Positions 9,451 through 17,743 of a stretch of 64,000 bases of DNA are shown piece after piece. Numbering within the stretch: position 1 is the stretch's first letter; each line of letters starts with the position of its first letter. This stretch comes from an uncultured Bacteroidales bacterium. GTDB taxonomy: Bacteria; Bacteroidota; Bacteroidia; Bacteroidales; UBA932. The stretch covers positions 1 to 64,000 of the forward strand of contig CAMBRR010000002.1 of the NCBI GenBank assembly GCA_945870315.1, written 5' to 3'. The notes under the pieces were generated by a model. The model was given only the letters and a program-made list of their open reading frames with translations. It was not told where the DNA came from and searched no databases. Position numbers and translations under genes: made by a program.

Positions 9451-10869
9451 CTATTTGTTATCCGCAGTCTGCTTTGCTTCAGGACGAATCAGCAGGGCGC
9501 AAAGGATAACTCCCACAAGCGCGCCGACAGCCACGGTAAGATTGGCGGCATTCCAGCCCATCGAATTGGCTACGGAACCTACGAAAATCTTAGAACAGAT
9601 TGCATCACCGATGAAATAGCCGAACAATCCAACAAAGCCGGCAGCAGTTCCAGCCGCATTCTTAGGGACAAGGTTGAGAGCCTGTACTCCCGTCAAGGCA
9701 ACAGGGCCATAGATAAAGAATCCAATCAGACAAAGGGCCACATAGACAATGGTCTTCTGGGCAGCAGGTGACATATCAACATAGCCTGCACCTACGAACC
9801 AATACAGAAGCACACCCACCATACAAGCCAGCATACAGATTACATTCATAGGAGCGCATCTGCCCTTGAATATCTTGGAGGTTGCAAGACCGCAGAGGAT
9901 GGTACCCACAGCTCCTACAATATTGTGTACGGAGAATGCGACCTTGCTCTCTGCCTTGGTCATTATCCCTGCATCATTCAGGAAGGTAGGAGCCCAGTCA
10001 CCGATGCCGTAACGAACCATATAAACGAAGATATTGCTCAGGGCAACCACCCACAAAAGTTTGTTCTTGAGGACATAATCCACGAAAAGCACCTTGAACG
10101 GAAGCTTCTCTCCGGTTGCAGTTTTGCTCTTGACTCCGCTATAGTCATTCCTCCATTCCTGAACGGACGGAAGGCCGCAGGACTCAGGAGTATCGCGGAT
10201 TGCCCACCAGCAGAACACGGCAATCAGGATGGCAATTACAGCAGGGAAGATGAAATTGCCCCTCCAGGCTTCAGAAGCATCCAGCCCGAAGGTCGGAGCA
10301 AAGAAAATAAAGAGAGAAACGCCGGCAATGGCCAGGAAACCAAGTGCGAAACTGCCGACCGTATGGGACACGTTCCAGACGCTCATCTTGAAACTTCTCT
10401 CATTCTGGGAGAACCAATGCGCCATTATTCGCCCGCAAGGAGGCCAGCCGAAACCGCTCAACCAGCCGACAACCAGCATAAGAGCGAAAATGATGGCCGT
10501 ATTCAAGGCAGTGTTTGTGCCAAAAGGAATGACTCCGACTGCTATCATCGTCAAGGCAGAAAGCACGAGTCCCACACAAAGGAATTTGCGGGAATCGGAA
10601 CGGTCAGACACTGAGCCCATAATAAACTTGCTGAAAGCATAGGCTATGGACACAGCGGACATTGCCAGTCCGACTTTCGCAGCATCAAGGATACCGTTCT
10701 CTATCATTTCAGGAGCGGCAAGCGAAAGGTTCTTTCTTACAAGGTAATAGCCGGCATAGCCAAGGAAGGCGCCGAGGAATACCTTGATTCTCATAGATTT
10801 GTAAGTTTTGTCAACTTTTTCTGCCGGCAATTTTTCTTTAGCGGCAGGTGGATCGAAGAATCTGCTCAT
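9451..10869 (-). CDS. glpT: sn-glycerol-3-phosphate transporter GlpT (MFS)
   Basis: This 472-residue major facilitator protein has about 12 hydrophobic segments. It carries the organophosphate-phosphate antiporter signatures FLGAFLGYAGYYLVRKNLSLAAPEMIENG near residue 35 and GWLSGFGWPPCGRIMAHWFSQNER near residue 140. Family members exchange sn-glycerol-3-phosphate for phosphate across the inner membrane. Close relatives are UhpT and PgtP, but the position 13 bp after glpC makes glycerol-3-phosphate the best substrate. It is the last gene of glpA-glpB-glpC-glpT, and its transcript ends at the hairpin at 9372. Confidence 0.9.
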   Translation of the reverse strand: MSRFFDPPAAKEKLPAEKVDKTYKSMRIKVFLGAFLGYAGYYLVRKNLSLAAPEMIENGILDAAKVGLAMSAVSIAYAFSKFIMGSVSDRSDSRKFLCVGLVLSALTMIAVGVIPFGTNTALNTAIIFALMLVVGWLSGFGWPPCGRIMAHWFSQNERSFKMSVWNVSHTVGSFALGFLAIAGVSLFIFFAPTFGLDASEAWRGNFIFPAVIAILIAVFCWWAIRDTPESCGLPSVQEWRNDYSGVKSKTATGEKLPFKVLFVDYVLKNKLLWVVALSNIFVYMVRYGIGDWAPTFLNDAGIMTKAESKVAFSVHNIVGAVGTILCGLATSKIFKGRCAPMNVICMLACMVGVLLYWFVGAGYVDMSPAAQKTIVYVALCLIGFFIYGPVALTGVQALNLVPKNAAGTAAGFVGLFGYFIGDAICSKIFVGSVANSMGWNAANLTVAVGALVGVILCALLIRPEAKQTADNK

Positions 10870-10882
10870 TGTGTATCAGTTA

Positions 10883-12121
10883 TTATTTGTTCGCTTTAAT
10901 AGTCTCTTCAACATCCAGGGCATCTGCGAGGATGGAAATAGGATTTTCCACACTGAATCCCGTACTCATCTCAATCTGCCACTTGCAGGTTTCGCAATCA
11001 GTAGCCACCACATCAGGCGACAGAGCCGAAATCTGTCTGAAGAGCGAGTCGCCGATTTTCTGGGAATACGGATAATTCTCCTTCTTGAATCCATAGGTTC
11101 CAGCTATGCCGCAGCACTGGGAATCGAGCATAAAGAACTCCACCCCCGGAATCATTTTCAGCAAAGATACTGAATAAATCGACCAACCAAGCTTTTCCAT
11201 ATGGCAAGGTGTATGATATGCTATCCTTTTTCTGAAATCAGAACGGAATACAAGACGCGCCTGTCCGGAATCTATCAACTTGAAAATGAACCTTGTAGCA
11301 AGCATTACACTGTCCCTGACATCGGAATTGTCCAATCCGAGAATATGTTCATATTCGTCACGGATTGTAAATGAACAGGTGGAACTGGTTGCAAGAACTG
11401 CCTCCCCTGCCCCGACGGCACCCCTGATCTGGCTGAGGTTGCTCTCTGCCTGCTTCATGGCCTTTTTCTTGAATCCATTGGAAATCAGGGCGACTCCGCA
11501 GCATTTCTCCTTGTCCATAAGATGGACTCCATATCCGAGAGCATTGAGAAGTTTCACAAAATCCTTAGCAAGTTTAGGATAGTTGTAATTGGCATAGCAG
11601 CCGTGGAAATAGGTTACAAAACGGCTGTATTGCTGCTGGGACGCCTGGGCGTGCTTCTTAAACCAGGTTACGAATTTTTCTCCGGAATAAGAAGGGAAAG
11701 TCCTGTGTTTGTCAATTCCCATCACATCCATCACGCTCTTGACCGCGCCCAACTTAAGAGTTCCGTTAACCACAGGAGCAAAGGCAGTCGCAACAGTTCC
11801 CATCAAATCAGTGTTTGACAGGGCGAACTCTCTCAATCCAGGCTTCTTGGAACTATATTGAAGACGGGCTTTCTGGATTATATCACCGATTTTCACATTG
11901 GAAGGGCAAGCAACCTCGCAGCGTTTGCAGTTCATACAATATTTCAGAGCCTCATCGAAGAACTCCGGGTCCTTCAGACGATATCTTTCTCCATCAGGTC
12001 CGGCCTGCTTAGGTCCCGGATAATCCGGATTCACAGCCATTACAGGACAATATACTGTACAGACGGTACACTTGATGCACTGTTCAAAATTATTCTCGCT
12101 GGTATTTATTTCCTTATTCAT
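10883..12121 (-). CDS. glpC: Anaerobic glycerol-3-phosphate dehydrogenase subunit C
   Basis: This 412-residue Fe-S subunit passes electrons from the GlpAB dimer to the quinone pool at the membrane. The N-terminal ferredoxin-like part has two 4Fe-4S motifs, CIKCTVCTVYCPV (about residue 16) and CMNCKRCEVACP (about residue 62). Two cysteine-rich CCG domains follow: HGCYANY...EKCCGVAL and HTPCHMEKLG...SQCCGIAGTYG. It has no transmembrane segment, as in E. coli GlpC. It follows glpB by 34 bp, and a 22-bp tandem duplication fills that gap. Confidence 0.92.
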   Translation of the reverse strand: MNKEINTSENNFEQCIKCTVCTVYCPVMAVNPDYPGPKQAGPDGERYRLKDPEFFDEALKYCMNCKRCEVACPSNVKIGDIIQKARLQYSSKKPGLREFALSNTDLMGTVATAFAPVVNGTLKLGAVKSVMDVMGIDKHRTFPSYSGEKFVTWFKKHAQASQQQYSRFVTYFHGCYANYNYPKLAKDFVKLLNALGYGVHLMDKEKCCGVALISNGFKKKAMKQAESNLSQIRGAVGAGEAVLATSSTCSFTIRDEYEHILGLDNSDVRDSVMLATRFIFKLIDSGQARLVFRSDFRKRIAYHTPCHMEKLGWSIYSVSLLKMIPGVEFFMLDSQCCGIAGTYGFKKENYPYSQKIGDSLFRQISALSPDVVATDCETCKWQIEMSTGFSVENPISILADALDVEETIKANK

Positions 12122-12137
12122 CTTTCTGTCACTTTAT

Positions 12138-12181
12138 AAACCATTTGCAATCCTGTTAGAAACCATTTGCAATCCTGTCAG
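12138..12181. repeat. 22-bp tandem duplication across the glpB stop
   Basis: Two adjacent 22-bp copies (12138-12159 and 12160-12181) differ at one base. The copy nearer glpC supplies the present glpB stop codon (TTA at 12156-12158 on the plus strand); the other copy encodes the last glpB residues RIANGF. With one copy only, the frame would end one codon later in GGT-TTA-TAA, so the duplication barely changes the protein. Confidence 0.85.
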
Positions 12182-13385
12182 CCACATCCAAAGCGGTCAG
12201 TATGGATACTCCGGCTCCACATCCATCCTTCAGGCCGTTGAAACCGGAGAGAACGGAACCTGCCGCATAGACATTGGACAGGACATTTCCGTCACGAGAC
12301 ACTCTGAACTTGTCATCAGTCCTGACACCGAATTCCATATATGGCTGTTTTTCAAAGACATCCGGACTATACCACTGAGGTCTTTCTTCTGTGTAATCCA
12401 CATCCAGGCCGAAAACGCTCTCAAACACTTCCGTAGAGGAAGCCTTGATTCCTCGGCTGAAGAAACTGCCGGTTGCAAGAATGAAATTGTCGGCCTGAAA
12501 CACCATATCAGCGTGATTGACAGTCTTGATACCTTTCAACTGATTGCCTTCAAAGACACCCTCATTAACCGTATCTCCCATAAGAAAGGTTCCACCGAGA
12601 CTCTGGAAATGGGCCTTCAGCATAAGTTGTGTCCTTATGCCCGGAACAGATGGAGGAAGAGTAGCGACAAATTCCACAGGGATATCCATCCTGGCCTTCA
12701 GGGAATTGGCATTTTCAGGATCGTTCAGGCCAAGGACCGCCGGCAAGAGGATGGCGTCACAGCCGGCACCTGCCTTTGACAGCTGGCTCGCCAGTTCACA
12801 AAGTACATTCCCAGTAAGAGCCCTGGCTATATTGGTTGACCTCATTTCCGTCGGATTGGTTCTGAGGCGATCCAGTTCCGGTATATTTATTATATAAGGT
12901 ATGCATTCCACACCTTCCTTCTCCAAACCTGCCATTAAAAAATCAGAATGGAAATCCAGGAAACCACCCACATTTGCAACAAGCACCTTCTTCCAAGGCA
13001 TCTTCCTGTCGGAAGGAACGCTTGCATACCCGTCCAGGGTAAGCCACGCCGGTTTCAATACACCCATCGGGGTAATCCTGAAATGATTTCTCTTATCCTC
13101 TCCGCTAAGTTTGATTGAAGAAGACAAGAAAAAATCCTTCACACCCGAGGCGAGTTCCAATGTCCTTGCCACACCCATCCTAGAATATGGATGGGACGAC
13201 GGCAGAGTCGCCAGTGCATCCTCGTAATCCCCTGGTGCCGAGCATAATTCAAATGAACCTGAAAAGAAATGCAAGGCACTCTGTCCCGCTGACACAATCA
13301 GGCATTTCTTTCCTTTTGACTGAAGGCTGATTCCTGCCACAAGACCGGTCAGGCCACCACCTATTATTATTGAATCAAATTTCAT
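12156..13385 (-). CDS. glpB: Anaerobic glycerol-3-phosphate dehydrogenase subunit B
   Basis: This 409-residue flavoprotein begins with the FAD/NAD-binding fingerprint SIIIGGGLTGLVAGISLQ and continues with FFSGSFELC, as in GlpB. The C-terminal region has the second FAD contact (NVYAAGSVLSGFNGLKDGCGAGVSILTA). With GlpA it forms the soluble catalytic dimer that oxidises sn-glycerol-3-phosphate to dihydroxyacetone phosphate under anaerobic conditions. It follows glpA by 11 bp. Its C-terminal codons and stop lie inside a 22-bp tandem duplication. Confidence 0.9.
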   Translation of the reverse strand: MKFDSIIIGGGLTGLVAGISLQSKGKKCLIVSAGQSALHFFSGSFELCSAPGDYEDALATLPSSHPYSRMGVARTLELASGVKDFFLSSSIKLSGEDKRNHFRITPMGVLKPAWLTLDGYASVPSDRKMPWKKVLVANVGGFLDFHSDFLMAGLEKEGVECIPYIINIPELDRLRTNPTEMRSTNIARALTGNVLCELASQLSKAGAGCDAILLPAVLGLNDPENANSLKARMDIPVEFVATLPPSVPGIRTQLMLKAHFQSLGGTFLMGDTVNEGVFEGNQLKGIKTVNHADMVFQADNFILATGSFFSRGIKASSTEVFESVFGLDVDYTEERPQWYSPDVFEKQPYMEFGVRTDDKFRVSRDGNVLSNVYAAGSVLSGFNGLKDGCGAGVSILTALDVADRIANGF

Positions 13386-13396
13386 ATCCTCATTAT

Positions 13397-15031
13397 TTAT
13401 TTGGCCGTCTTACCTGTATGAAAAGCATCCAGGCCGCATACTCCTTCATATATCCACGAAGTGAACTGAGCCTCGCATAAGGTTTCCCCCCAGGCAACAG
13501 GATACATTCCCTTCCACCTCTCATTCATAAATTTAGCAAGGTCCTCTTCCGCCTTGACTGCACATCCGGAAGCCTTGGCCAACAGACCGGCTGCACGGCA
13601 GGCACAAAGTTCTCCCTGACAAGTTCCCATACCGACTCTTGTGCGGCGGCGCAGATTGATAAGATTGTAGGTATCAAGTTCTTTGATAGCATAGTTAACT
13701 TCTCCCACTGAAACCTCCTCGCACTCGCAAACAAGTGAGGAATTGAACTTGTCGGAATTTTCAATCTTACTGCTGAGAGTGCCGTGACGCCCCCTGGCAG
13801 CGCGTTTCCCGAGACCGGATATTCCGAATGTCTTGCCGGATGCCTTCTTCTTAGGCTCTTCGCCGGAGCCTGGCAGACAGGTCTGGGCCGTGGTACAAGG
13901 AACATTCTTGCCCAGTTTCTTGCAGGCAAGGTCGGTAGCCCACTCTGCCATAAGACGGTAGGTCATCAGTTTGCCACCTGTAATGGTGATGAATCCAGGT
14001 ATACCGTCTCTTGTCTCATGATCAAGGCATACTATGCCCCTGCTGATGCTTCGGCCTGACGGGTCATTGTCAGCCGCCACCAAAGGACGGACACCTGCGT
14101 AAGCCCTCAGGATTCTGGTGGTTGCAAGTGACGGCGCAAGTTTCTGTCCCTCTCTAAGGAGCAGATCGACCTCCTGAGGAGTCACTTTCATATCGTCAAT
14201 CTGGTCGTAAGGCACTCTGCTTGACGTCGTACCTATGAGGGAAATCGTATCGCCCGGCACAAGAATGTCGGCATCAGCAGGCTTACGGCAACGATTGATG
14301 ACGATATTGTTGACTCTGTGACCGAAAATCAGAAGGGCTCCCTTTGCAGGGAACATATTGACAGTCGCTCCAGCCATAGCCGCAATCTTGTGACCCCAGA
14401 TTCCGCCTGCATTGATGACCAGATCGGCATAACGCTGGCAACGAGAACCGTCATTGGTGTTCACAAGTTCGACTCCGACCACTCTGTCACCGTCCTTGAT
14501 AAGGTTTGTAACCTCGTGATAGGTAAGGATATCCGCTCCGTGCATCCTGGCATCCACTACGTTTGCAATGGTCAGTCTGAAAGGATCAACGGCTCCATCC
14601 GGCACCCTGACGGCTCCTATCAGGTCGGGGTTGACAGACGGTTCAAGAAGGATGGCTTCCTTTGGGTCTATTACATCTGCCCTGATGCCAGCTTTCTGGC
14701 AGGAAGCGACGAACGTGGACTGGAAAGCAAGGTCGTCCTCCGGTAGCGTAATGAAAAGACCGTCAGTTTCTTCCACGCAGTGGGACGCAATCTTGCGGAG
14801 AATCATGTTTTCCTTGATGCACTCCGTTGCGGATTCCTGGTCGGTGACGGCATATCTTGCACCACTGTGCAACAGACCGTGATTTCGCCCTGTGGCTCCA
14901 GCTGTAAAGTCAAAACGCTCGAGAAGAAGCGTTTTCAAGCCCCTCATCGAGCAATCTCTTGCAGTTCCGGCTCCTGTGATGCCACCACCAATGACAATGA
15001 CATCATAATGAGTACCTTTGTCTTGTTTCAT
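13397..15031 (-). CDS. glpA: Anaerobic glycerol-3-phosphate dehydrogenase subunit A
   Basis: This 544-residue flavoprotein oxidises sn-glycerol-3-phosphate. It has the N-terminal dinucleotide fold DVIVIGGGITGAGTARDC, the family motif ATGRNHGLLHSGARYAV, a DAO domain, and a C-terminal BFD-like [2Fe-2S] domain with four cysteines (CECEEVS, then GTCQGELCACR, residues about 430-480), which is diagnostic of GlpA rather than aerobic GlpD. It is the first gene of glpA-glpB-glpC-glpT. No clean TAnnTTTG promoter was found in the 201 bp upstream; TATTTTTA near 15097 is only a near match. Confidence 0.93.
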   Translation of the reverse strand: MKQDKGTHYDVIVIGGGITGAGTARDCSMRGLKTLLLERFDFTAGATGRNHGLLHSGARYAVTDQESATECIKENMILRKIASHCVEETDGLFITLPEDDLAFQSTFVASCQKAGIRADVIDPKEAILLEPSVNPDLIGAVRVPDGAVDPFRLTIANVVDARMHGADILTYHEVTNLIKDGDRVVGVELVNTNDGSRCQRYADLVINAGGIWGHKIAAMAGATVNMFPAKGALLIFGHRVNNIVINRCRKPADADILVPGDTISLIGTTSSRVPYDQIDDMKVTPQEVDLLLREGQKLAPSLATTRILRAYAGVRPLVAADNDPSGRSISRGIVCLDHETRDGIPGFITITGGKLMTYRLMAEWATDLACKKLGKNVPCTTAQTCLPGSGEEPKKKASGKTFGISGLGKRAARGRHGTLSSKIENSDKFNSSLVCECEEVSVGEVNYAIKELDTYNLINLRRRTRVGMGTCQGELCACRAAGLLAKASGCAVKAEEDLAKFMNERWKGMYPVAWGETLCEAQFTSWIYEGVCGLDAFHTGKTAK

Positions 15032-15177
15032 ACTCTGTATCTAATATTTCAATTCTTTTTATTTTCAGCCAATTTTTAGCGAGTTTTGTCTTAAAAATAT
15101 GATAAACGATGCTAATTTAGATATAAAAGAAACAAGAAACAAAAAAAACTGAAATTTCTGAGAGAGTTTCTTCAAAT

Positions 15178-15207
15178 TTTGTTTTTGCTCGAAGTTGGCT
15201 ATATTTG
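15178..15207 (+). promoter_or_regulatory. Promoter of the lipoprotein/SPOR genes
   Basis: TTTG (15178-15181), 18 bp, then TATATTTG (15200-15207) matches the Bacteroidetes promoter. The transcript would start about 20 nt before the ATG at 15233. Confidence 0.6.
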
Positions 15208-15232
15208 TAGGCTGAAGTAATAGAAATGAAAA

Positions 15233-15736
15233 ATGATGAAAAAAATCTTGAAATATGCGTTTGTCGCGCTTGCAGCCTGCACCCTGGCCCTTACCCAGAC
15301 AGGATGCGGCAAAATCAAAGAGATAGCTCCGACCTCATTTGAAATAGAAACGGTGAAACCCAACGGGATGCGCTCGCTGACCGTTTTTGTCGCAATGGGC
15401 ATACACAACCCAACTATCGCTTTCAACGTGAACGAGGTCAATGCCATCCTCAAGCACGAAAACCTGGAACTTGGAACTCTTACGGTGGATCCGTTTTCCG
15501 TCAAAAGAAAATCCGACGACGTTCACCATCTGAGAGGACTTATAACAGTTGCGGACAACGTTTCGCTGTTCCAGGTGGCTGCAATAGCCGGTAACAAGAC
15601 CAAGCTGAACGAATGTAAAATTGACGTTACTGCCACTGTTTCAGCAGGAAAGATAAAAAAGACAATAAGAAAAAGAGACATTCCGTTTTCGGACCTCCTG
15701 AATGGAATGAGCACAAAAACAGACAGCAAGAAATGA
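15233..15736 (+). CDS. Small lipoprotein, LEA type 2-like fold
   Basis: This 167-residue protein has a lipoprotein signal ending ALTQTGCG. The remainder is compatible with a LEA14/WHy-type beta-sandwich: a strand pattern with VAMGIHNPTIAFNVNEVNAILKHENLELGTLTVDPFSV, where the N-P pair after the first strand is typical. The C-terminus is basic (KIKKTIRKRDIP). Such proteins are periplasmic or membrane-attached and mostly uncharacterised in Bacteroidetes. It overlaps the start of the next gene by 4 bp (ATGA), so the two are translationally coupled. The function is not recognised. Confidence 0.7.
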   Translation: MMKKILKYAFVALAACTLALTQTGCGKIKEIAPTSFEIETVKPNGMRSLTVFVAMGIHNPTIAFNVNEVNAILKHENLELGTLTVDPFSVKRKSDDVHHLRGLITVADNVSLFQVAAIAGNKTKLNECKIDVTATVSAGKIKKTIRKRDIPFSDLLNGMSTKTDSKK

Positions 15737-16314
15737 AAAGAATTATAATATTCGCAGCCCTGATGCTTGCATTCACCCATCTTGCAAATGCCCAGAGCGA
15801 AATACCGGCCGGTTATGAACTTGTGGATTCGGTGATTTACCGTCCTGCTGCAAGTGTAGACTCCACCCTGGTTGGCCGCAACATATTCTCCATAATGCCT
15901 TCAGCTGCCAAAGGAGACGACACCCAGGTGAACGTTTTCCAGAGTCAGGAAATATTGAATTCGATGGACTCCCACCTGACATACAACGAGAAAAAGACCA
16001 TGACCGGCTATAGAATCCGAATCTTTTTCGACAACAAGCAGACTGCCCGCAACGAATCCGAAGCCACAATGGCCCGTTTCTTGAAAACGTACCACGGAAT
16101 CCCCGCTTACCGCACCTATGCGAACCCTTATTTCAAGGTCTCAGTCGGGGATTTCAGGACAAAATCAGAAGCAATGGAGTTTCTGGAGGAAATCAAGCAT
16201 AATTTCCCTGGTGCATTCGTCACCAAGGAAACGATTTCCTATCCGGTTATAGACCGGCAGAACAGCTTCGTAACGGACACCATCAAGGTTTTGAGAAAAA
16301 CGATGGTCCAATAA
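15733..16314 (+). CDS. Exported SPOR-like domain protein
   Basis: This 193-residue protein carries a signal peptide (IIIFAALMLAFTHLANA). Its C-terminal part (about residues 90-170) looks like a SPOR domain: GYRIRIFFDNKQTARNESEATMARF, then AYRTYANPYFKVSVGDFRTKSEAMEFLEEIKHNFPGAFV. SPOR domains bind septal, denuded peptidoglycan, so a cell-envelope or division role is likely. It is coupled to the preceding lipoprotein gene and lies 12 bp before rpoN. Confidence 0.75.
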   Translation: MKRIIIFAALMLAFTHLANAQSEIPAGYELVDSVIYRPAASVDSTLVGRNIFSIMPSAAKGDDTQVNVFQSQEILNSMDSHLTYNEKKTMTGYRIRIFFDNKQTARNESEATMARFLKTYHGIPAYRTYANPYFKVSVGDFRTKSEAMEFLEEIKHNFPGAFVTKETISYPVIDRQNSFVTDTIKVLRKTMVQ

Positions 16315-16326
16315 AATTTTTGTAAT

Positions 16327-17736
16327 ATGTTGAAACAAGGATTGGAGCTCAAACAGAGCCAAAAGCTATCCCCTCTCCAGATTCAGACCATAAAGCTCAT
16401 AGAGCTTCCGGTGCAGGAACTTGAGCAGAGAATCAGGAAGGAACTGGAAGAAAATCCGGTTCTGGACGAAGACCTGCCCAAGGAGAACGAAGAGGACGAG
16501 CAGCCGAGAGAGGTATCCTTGTCAGAATACAAGGAGGATGACTCCATCCCGAGTTATCGCCTCAAATCGGACAATTATTCGAAGGACGAACGTCCGCAAT
16601 ACAGCACATTTTCGGTCAAGGAGAGTTTTACACAAAGCCTTCTGGAACAGCTCGGCTACAGGACTCTTACCGAACACCAGTACCACGTTGCTGCCTTCAT
16701 CATAGGTAGTCTGGACGAAGACGGCTACCTTAGAAGGAGTGTTGAGAGCATAGTTGACGACCTCTCCTTCAGGGCCAACATCCAGACAGATGAACAGGAG
16801 GTGGAACAGATGCTGAAGATTATCCAGGAGTTCGAGCCTGCCGGAGTCGGCGCAAGGGATTTGAGGGAATGCCTCCTGCTTCAAATCCGGCTTCTCAAAA
16901 AAACGCCTGCCGTAGAAAACGCTCAAAAGATACTGGAATCGTATTTCACTGAATTCACCAACAAGCATTTCCAGAAAATCATGTCCCGGATGGGCATTAA
17001 CGAGGTACAGATGAAGGAAGCGATGGCTAAGATTCTGAAACTCAACCCTTCACCTGGGGGACAGATAGATGATTCGTACAACGATCAGGCCCAGCAGATT
17101 GTGCCTGATTTTACGCTTGACTACAAAGACGGGGAACTGATTCTTTCAATGCCTCGGTTCTCGATACCTGAATTGAGGGTCAATCGAAAATATGCGGACA
17201 TTCTGCTGGAAGCTGCAAACTCCTCCGAGAGGGAGAAAAAGGAGGCTGCCACCTTCGTCAAAAAGAAGCTGGACTCCGCAAAATGGTTCATCGAAGCCAT
17301 CAAGCAACGCCACAACACGCTTTACAGCACGATGCAGGCTATCATCGACTACCAGCACGACTACTTTATCGACGGGGATGAGACACATCTGAAACCAATG
17401 GTTCTCAAGGATATCGCCGAAAAAACAGGCTTTGATATCTCCACCATCTCCAGAGTGGTCAACAGCAAATATATTGAAACACATTTTGGAATTTATTCAT
17501 TGAAATATTTCTTCTCCGAAGGCCTTGAAAATCAGGATGGTGAAGAAGTTTCTACCCGGGAGTTGAAAAAAGCCCTGCAGGAATGCGTGGACGGCGAGGA
17601 CAAAAGGAAGCCGCTGACCGATGACCAACTTGTGGAATGTCTTTCCGACAAAGGTTACAAGGTAGCGCGCCGCACCATTGCCAAGTACAGGGACCAACTC
17701 GGCATCCCAAAGGCAAGACTCAGGAGAGAGTTATAG
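16327..17736 (+). CDS. rpoN: RNA polymerase sigma-54 factor
   Basis: This 469-residue protein has all RpoN regions. Region I is Gln/Leu-rich (QSQKLSPLQIQTIKLIELPVQELEQRI) and region II acidic (about residues 45-85). The core-binding and HTH parts follow (KDIAEKTGFDISTISRVVNSKY), and the C-terminal RpoN box reads ARRTIAKYRDQLGIPKAR. It directs RNA polymerase to -24/-12 promoters and needs AAA+ activators; none is encoded in this window. It probably shares the transcript starting near 15213 and is followed 7 bp later by the carboxyltransferase gene. Confidence 0.95.
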   Translation: MLKQGLELKQSQKLSPLQIQTIKLIELPVQELEQRIRKELEENPVLDEDLPKENEEDEQPREVSLSEYKEDDSIPSYRLKSDNYSKDERPQYSTFSVKESFTQSLLEQLGYRTLTEHQYHVAAFIIGSLDEDGYLRRSVESIVDDLSFRANIQTDEQEVEQMLKIIQEFEPAGVGARDLRECLLLQIRLLKKTPAVENAQKILESYFTEFTNKHFQKIMSRMGINEVQMKEAMAKILKLNPSPGGQIDDSYNDQAQQIVPDFTLDYKDGELILSMPRFSIPELRVNRKYADILLEAANSSEREKKEAATFVKKKLDSAKWFIEAIKQRHNTLYSTMQAIIDYQHDYFIDGDETHLKPMVLKDIAEKTGFDISTISRVVNSKYIETHFGIYSLKYFFSEGLENQDGEEVSTRELKKALQECVDGEDKRKPLTDDQLVECLSDKGYKVARRTIAKYRDQLGIPKARLRREL

Positions 17737-17743
17737 ACAAAAT

